DNA from: an uncultured Christensenella sp.
GTDB taxonomy: Bacteria; Bacillota; Clostridia; Christensenellales; UBA3700
DNA: 25,290 nt
Assembly: GCA_910577845.1 (NCBI GenBank)
Contig: CAJTNA010000002.1
Location: forward strand, 5,362 to 30,651
Direction: 5' to 3'
The translations under genes were made by a program, and so were the position numbers. Each line of letters opens with the position of its first letter. The first letter of the stretch is position 1. Of this stretch, positions 24,806 through 25,290 are shown piece after piece. The notes under the pieces are model-generated. The model searched no databases and had not been told where the DNA came from. It saw only the letters and a program-made list of their open reading frames with translations.

Positions 24806-25027
24806 TTAATAAGTTTTATTGCCCCATTCGTCCTCAAGACCTAAGATATAGTCAGTAGATTTGTTGAAAAATTTGGATAGAGCAATAATAGCAGTAGCAG
24901 TAGGTTCAGTTCGTCTAGTTTCCCACTTAGCTATTGCAGATTGACTCATATTTAGTTTGTCAGCGAGTTGAGCTTGAGATAAATTATATTCTTTCCTTAG
25001 CTCAATTATTCTATTCCTATAATCCAT
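24806..25027 (-). CDS. Small XRE-family HTH regulator inside the repeat array
   Basis: A 73-residue single-domain Cro/CI-type regulator: LSQAQLADKLNMSQSAIAKWE (about 16-36) is a textbook helix-turn-helix, followed by TRRTEPTATAIIALSKFFNKSTDYILGLED, a standard C-terminal cap. No ribosome binding site precedes the ATG at 25025-25027; the -10 box TATAAT (complement of 25034-25039, with TG upstream) is six bases away, so transcription is expected to begin at or within a base or two of the ATG, giving a leaderless message. The nearest palindrome (25065-25084) lies just upstream of its promoter. The surrounding palindromes are candidate binding sites for this protein. Confidence 0.85.
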   Translation of the reverse strand: MDYRNRIIELRKEYNLSQAQLADKLNMSQSAIAKWETRRTEPTATAIIALSKFFNKSTDYILGLEDEWGNKTY

Positions 25028-25033
25028 ATGGAT

Positions 25034-25042
25034 ATTATAACA
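25034..25042 (-). promoter_or_regulatory. Extended -10 of the leaderless XRE gene
   Basis: Minus strand TG-T-TATAAT, with six bases between the -10 box and the ATG. No -35 hexamer at normal distance is seen; TTGTCA (complement of 25063-25068) is 23 bases away. Confidence 0.55.
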
Positions 25043-25064
25043 AAAATTATTCCTAAAATACTTG

Positions 25065-25290
25065 ACAAGTCTTAAAAGACTTTACATAATTAATATGTTA
25101 AATAATGGTTGCTTTTTAGTTGTATAGCAATGTGGTGGGTTTTGGTAATAATATGAAAAATCTGGCAAAGTCTTATAATACTTTGGCTATATGATTTGTG
25201 ATACAAATAAAACACATTTAAGTCCTTTAAGACTTTGTAGATAGAGTGAAAGATATTTAAGACCAATTTATAGGTTTGACTAGATAGGTA
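25065..25290. repeat. Repeat array, right part, running off the window
   Basis: Three more palindromes: 25065-25084 (AAGTCTT, AA, AAGACTT), 25166-25185 (one arm mismatch) and 25218-25237. The stretch 25076-25185 is a diverged copy of 24160-24265: both contain GCTTTTTA, GTATAGCA and a final palindrome at matching positions. The DNA after 25237 (TAGATAGAGTGAAAG) resembles that following copies 2 and 3. The array probably continues beyond 25290. Confidence 0.7.

Noticed and set aside
24149..25237. CRISPR array
   Set aside because: Repeat spacing varies from 52 to 375 bases, copies are diverged, the DNA between copies is itself repeated, and no cas genes are present.
24149..25237. Integron cassette array with attC sites
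   Set aside because: Palindromes are short and symmetric, lack attC core sequences, and there are no cassette ORFs or integrase.

Overview
The window reads as chromosomal DNA of an AT-rich, anaerobic, Gram-positive, Clostridia-like bacterium, probably an uncultured gut or fermentative lineage. The inference rests on strong AGGAGG-type ribosome binding sites, standard-code genes with AT-rich spacers, a PerR plus reverse-rubrerythrin peroxide-defence pair, a secreted dockerin protein, cytoplasmic glycosidases, a eukaryote-type IleRS and an AsnA-type asparagine synthetase. No rRNA, tRNA, CRISPR array, integrase or transposase was seen.

Layout: 1-2501 is a large secreted beta-helix protein ending in a dockerin, behind a 26-bp perfect inverted repeat. 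2964-4433 (minus) is a GH36-like alpha-galactosidase, divergent from perR (4728-5111) and rubrerythrin (5179-5724), which form a peroxide-stress pair with a 7-1-7 PerR box at the promoter. 6500-8207 holds a lone lipoprotein and a YccF-like membrane protein separated by long AT-rich spacers. 8396-12456 couples a LacZ-type GH2 beta-galactosidase to a DEDDh exonuclease by a TAATG overlap. 12924-16905 is ileS with a 23S-rRNA-type methyltransferase one base behind it. Then come an unknown two-TM protein (16999-17781) and a RluA-family pseudouridine synthase (17955-18695). 18968-22449 is a tight three-gene operon: acyl-CoA synthetase, sugar-isomerase-like TIM barrel, and asnA, closed by a very strong terminator.

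From 22549 to the end the character changes to a low-density accessory region. It contains a zinc-ribbon membrane-protein gene broken at an A8 run and lacking a normal start codon, divergent from a small XRE regulator with palindromic operators embedded in both promoters. Next is a heavily decayed RelE/ParE-type toxin gene with a surviving terminator. The last part is a stretch of 100-140-bp diverged repeat modules, each headed by a 20-bp palindrome (core AAGTCTTWTAAGACTT, at least eight copies), surrounding a second small XRE gene that appears leaderless. This palindrome/XRE array is the best candidate for something undescribed.

Promoters across the window repeatedly use an extended -10 box (TGTTATAAT or a close variant), which helped assign several transcription starts. 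All functions are read from motifs in the sequence; no database search was possible.
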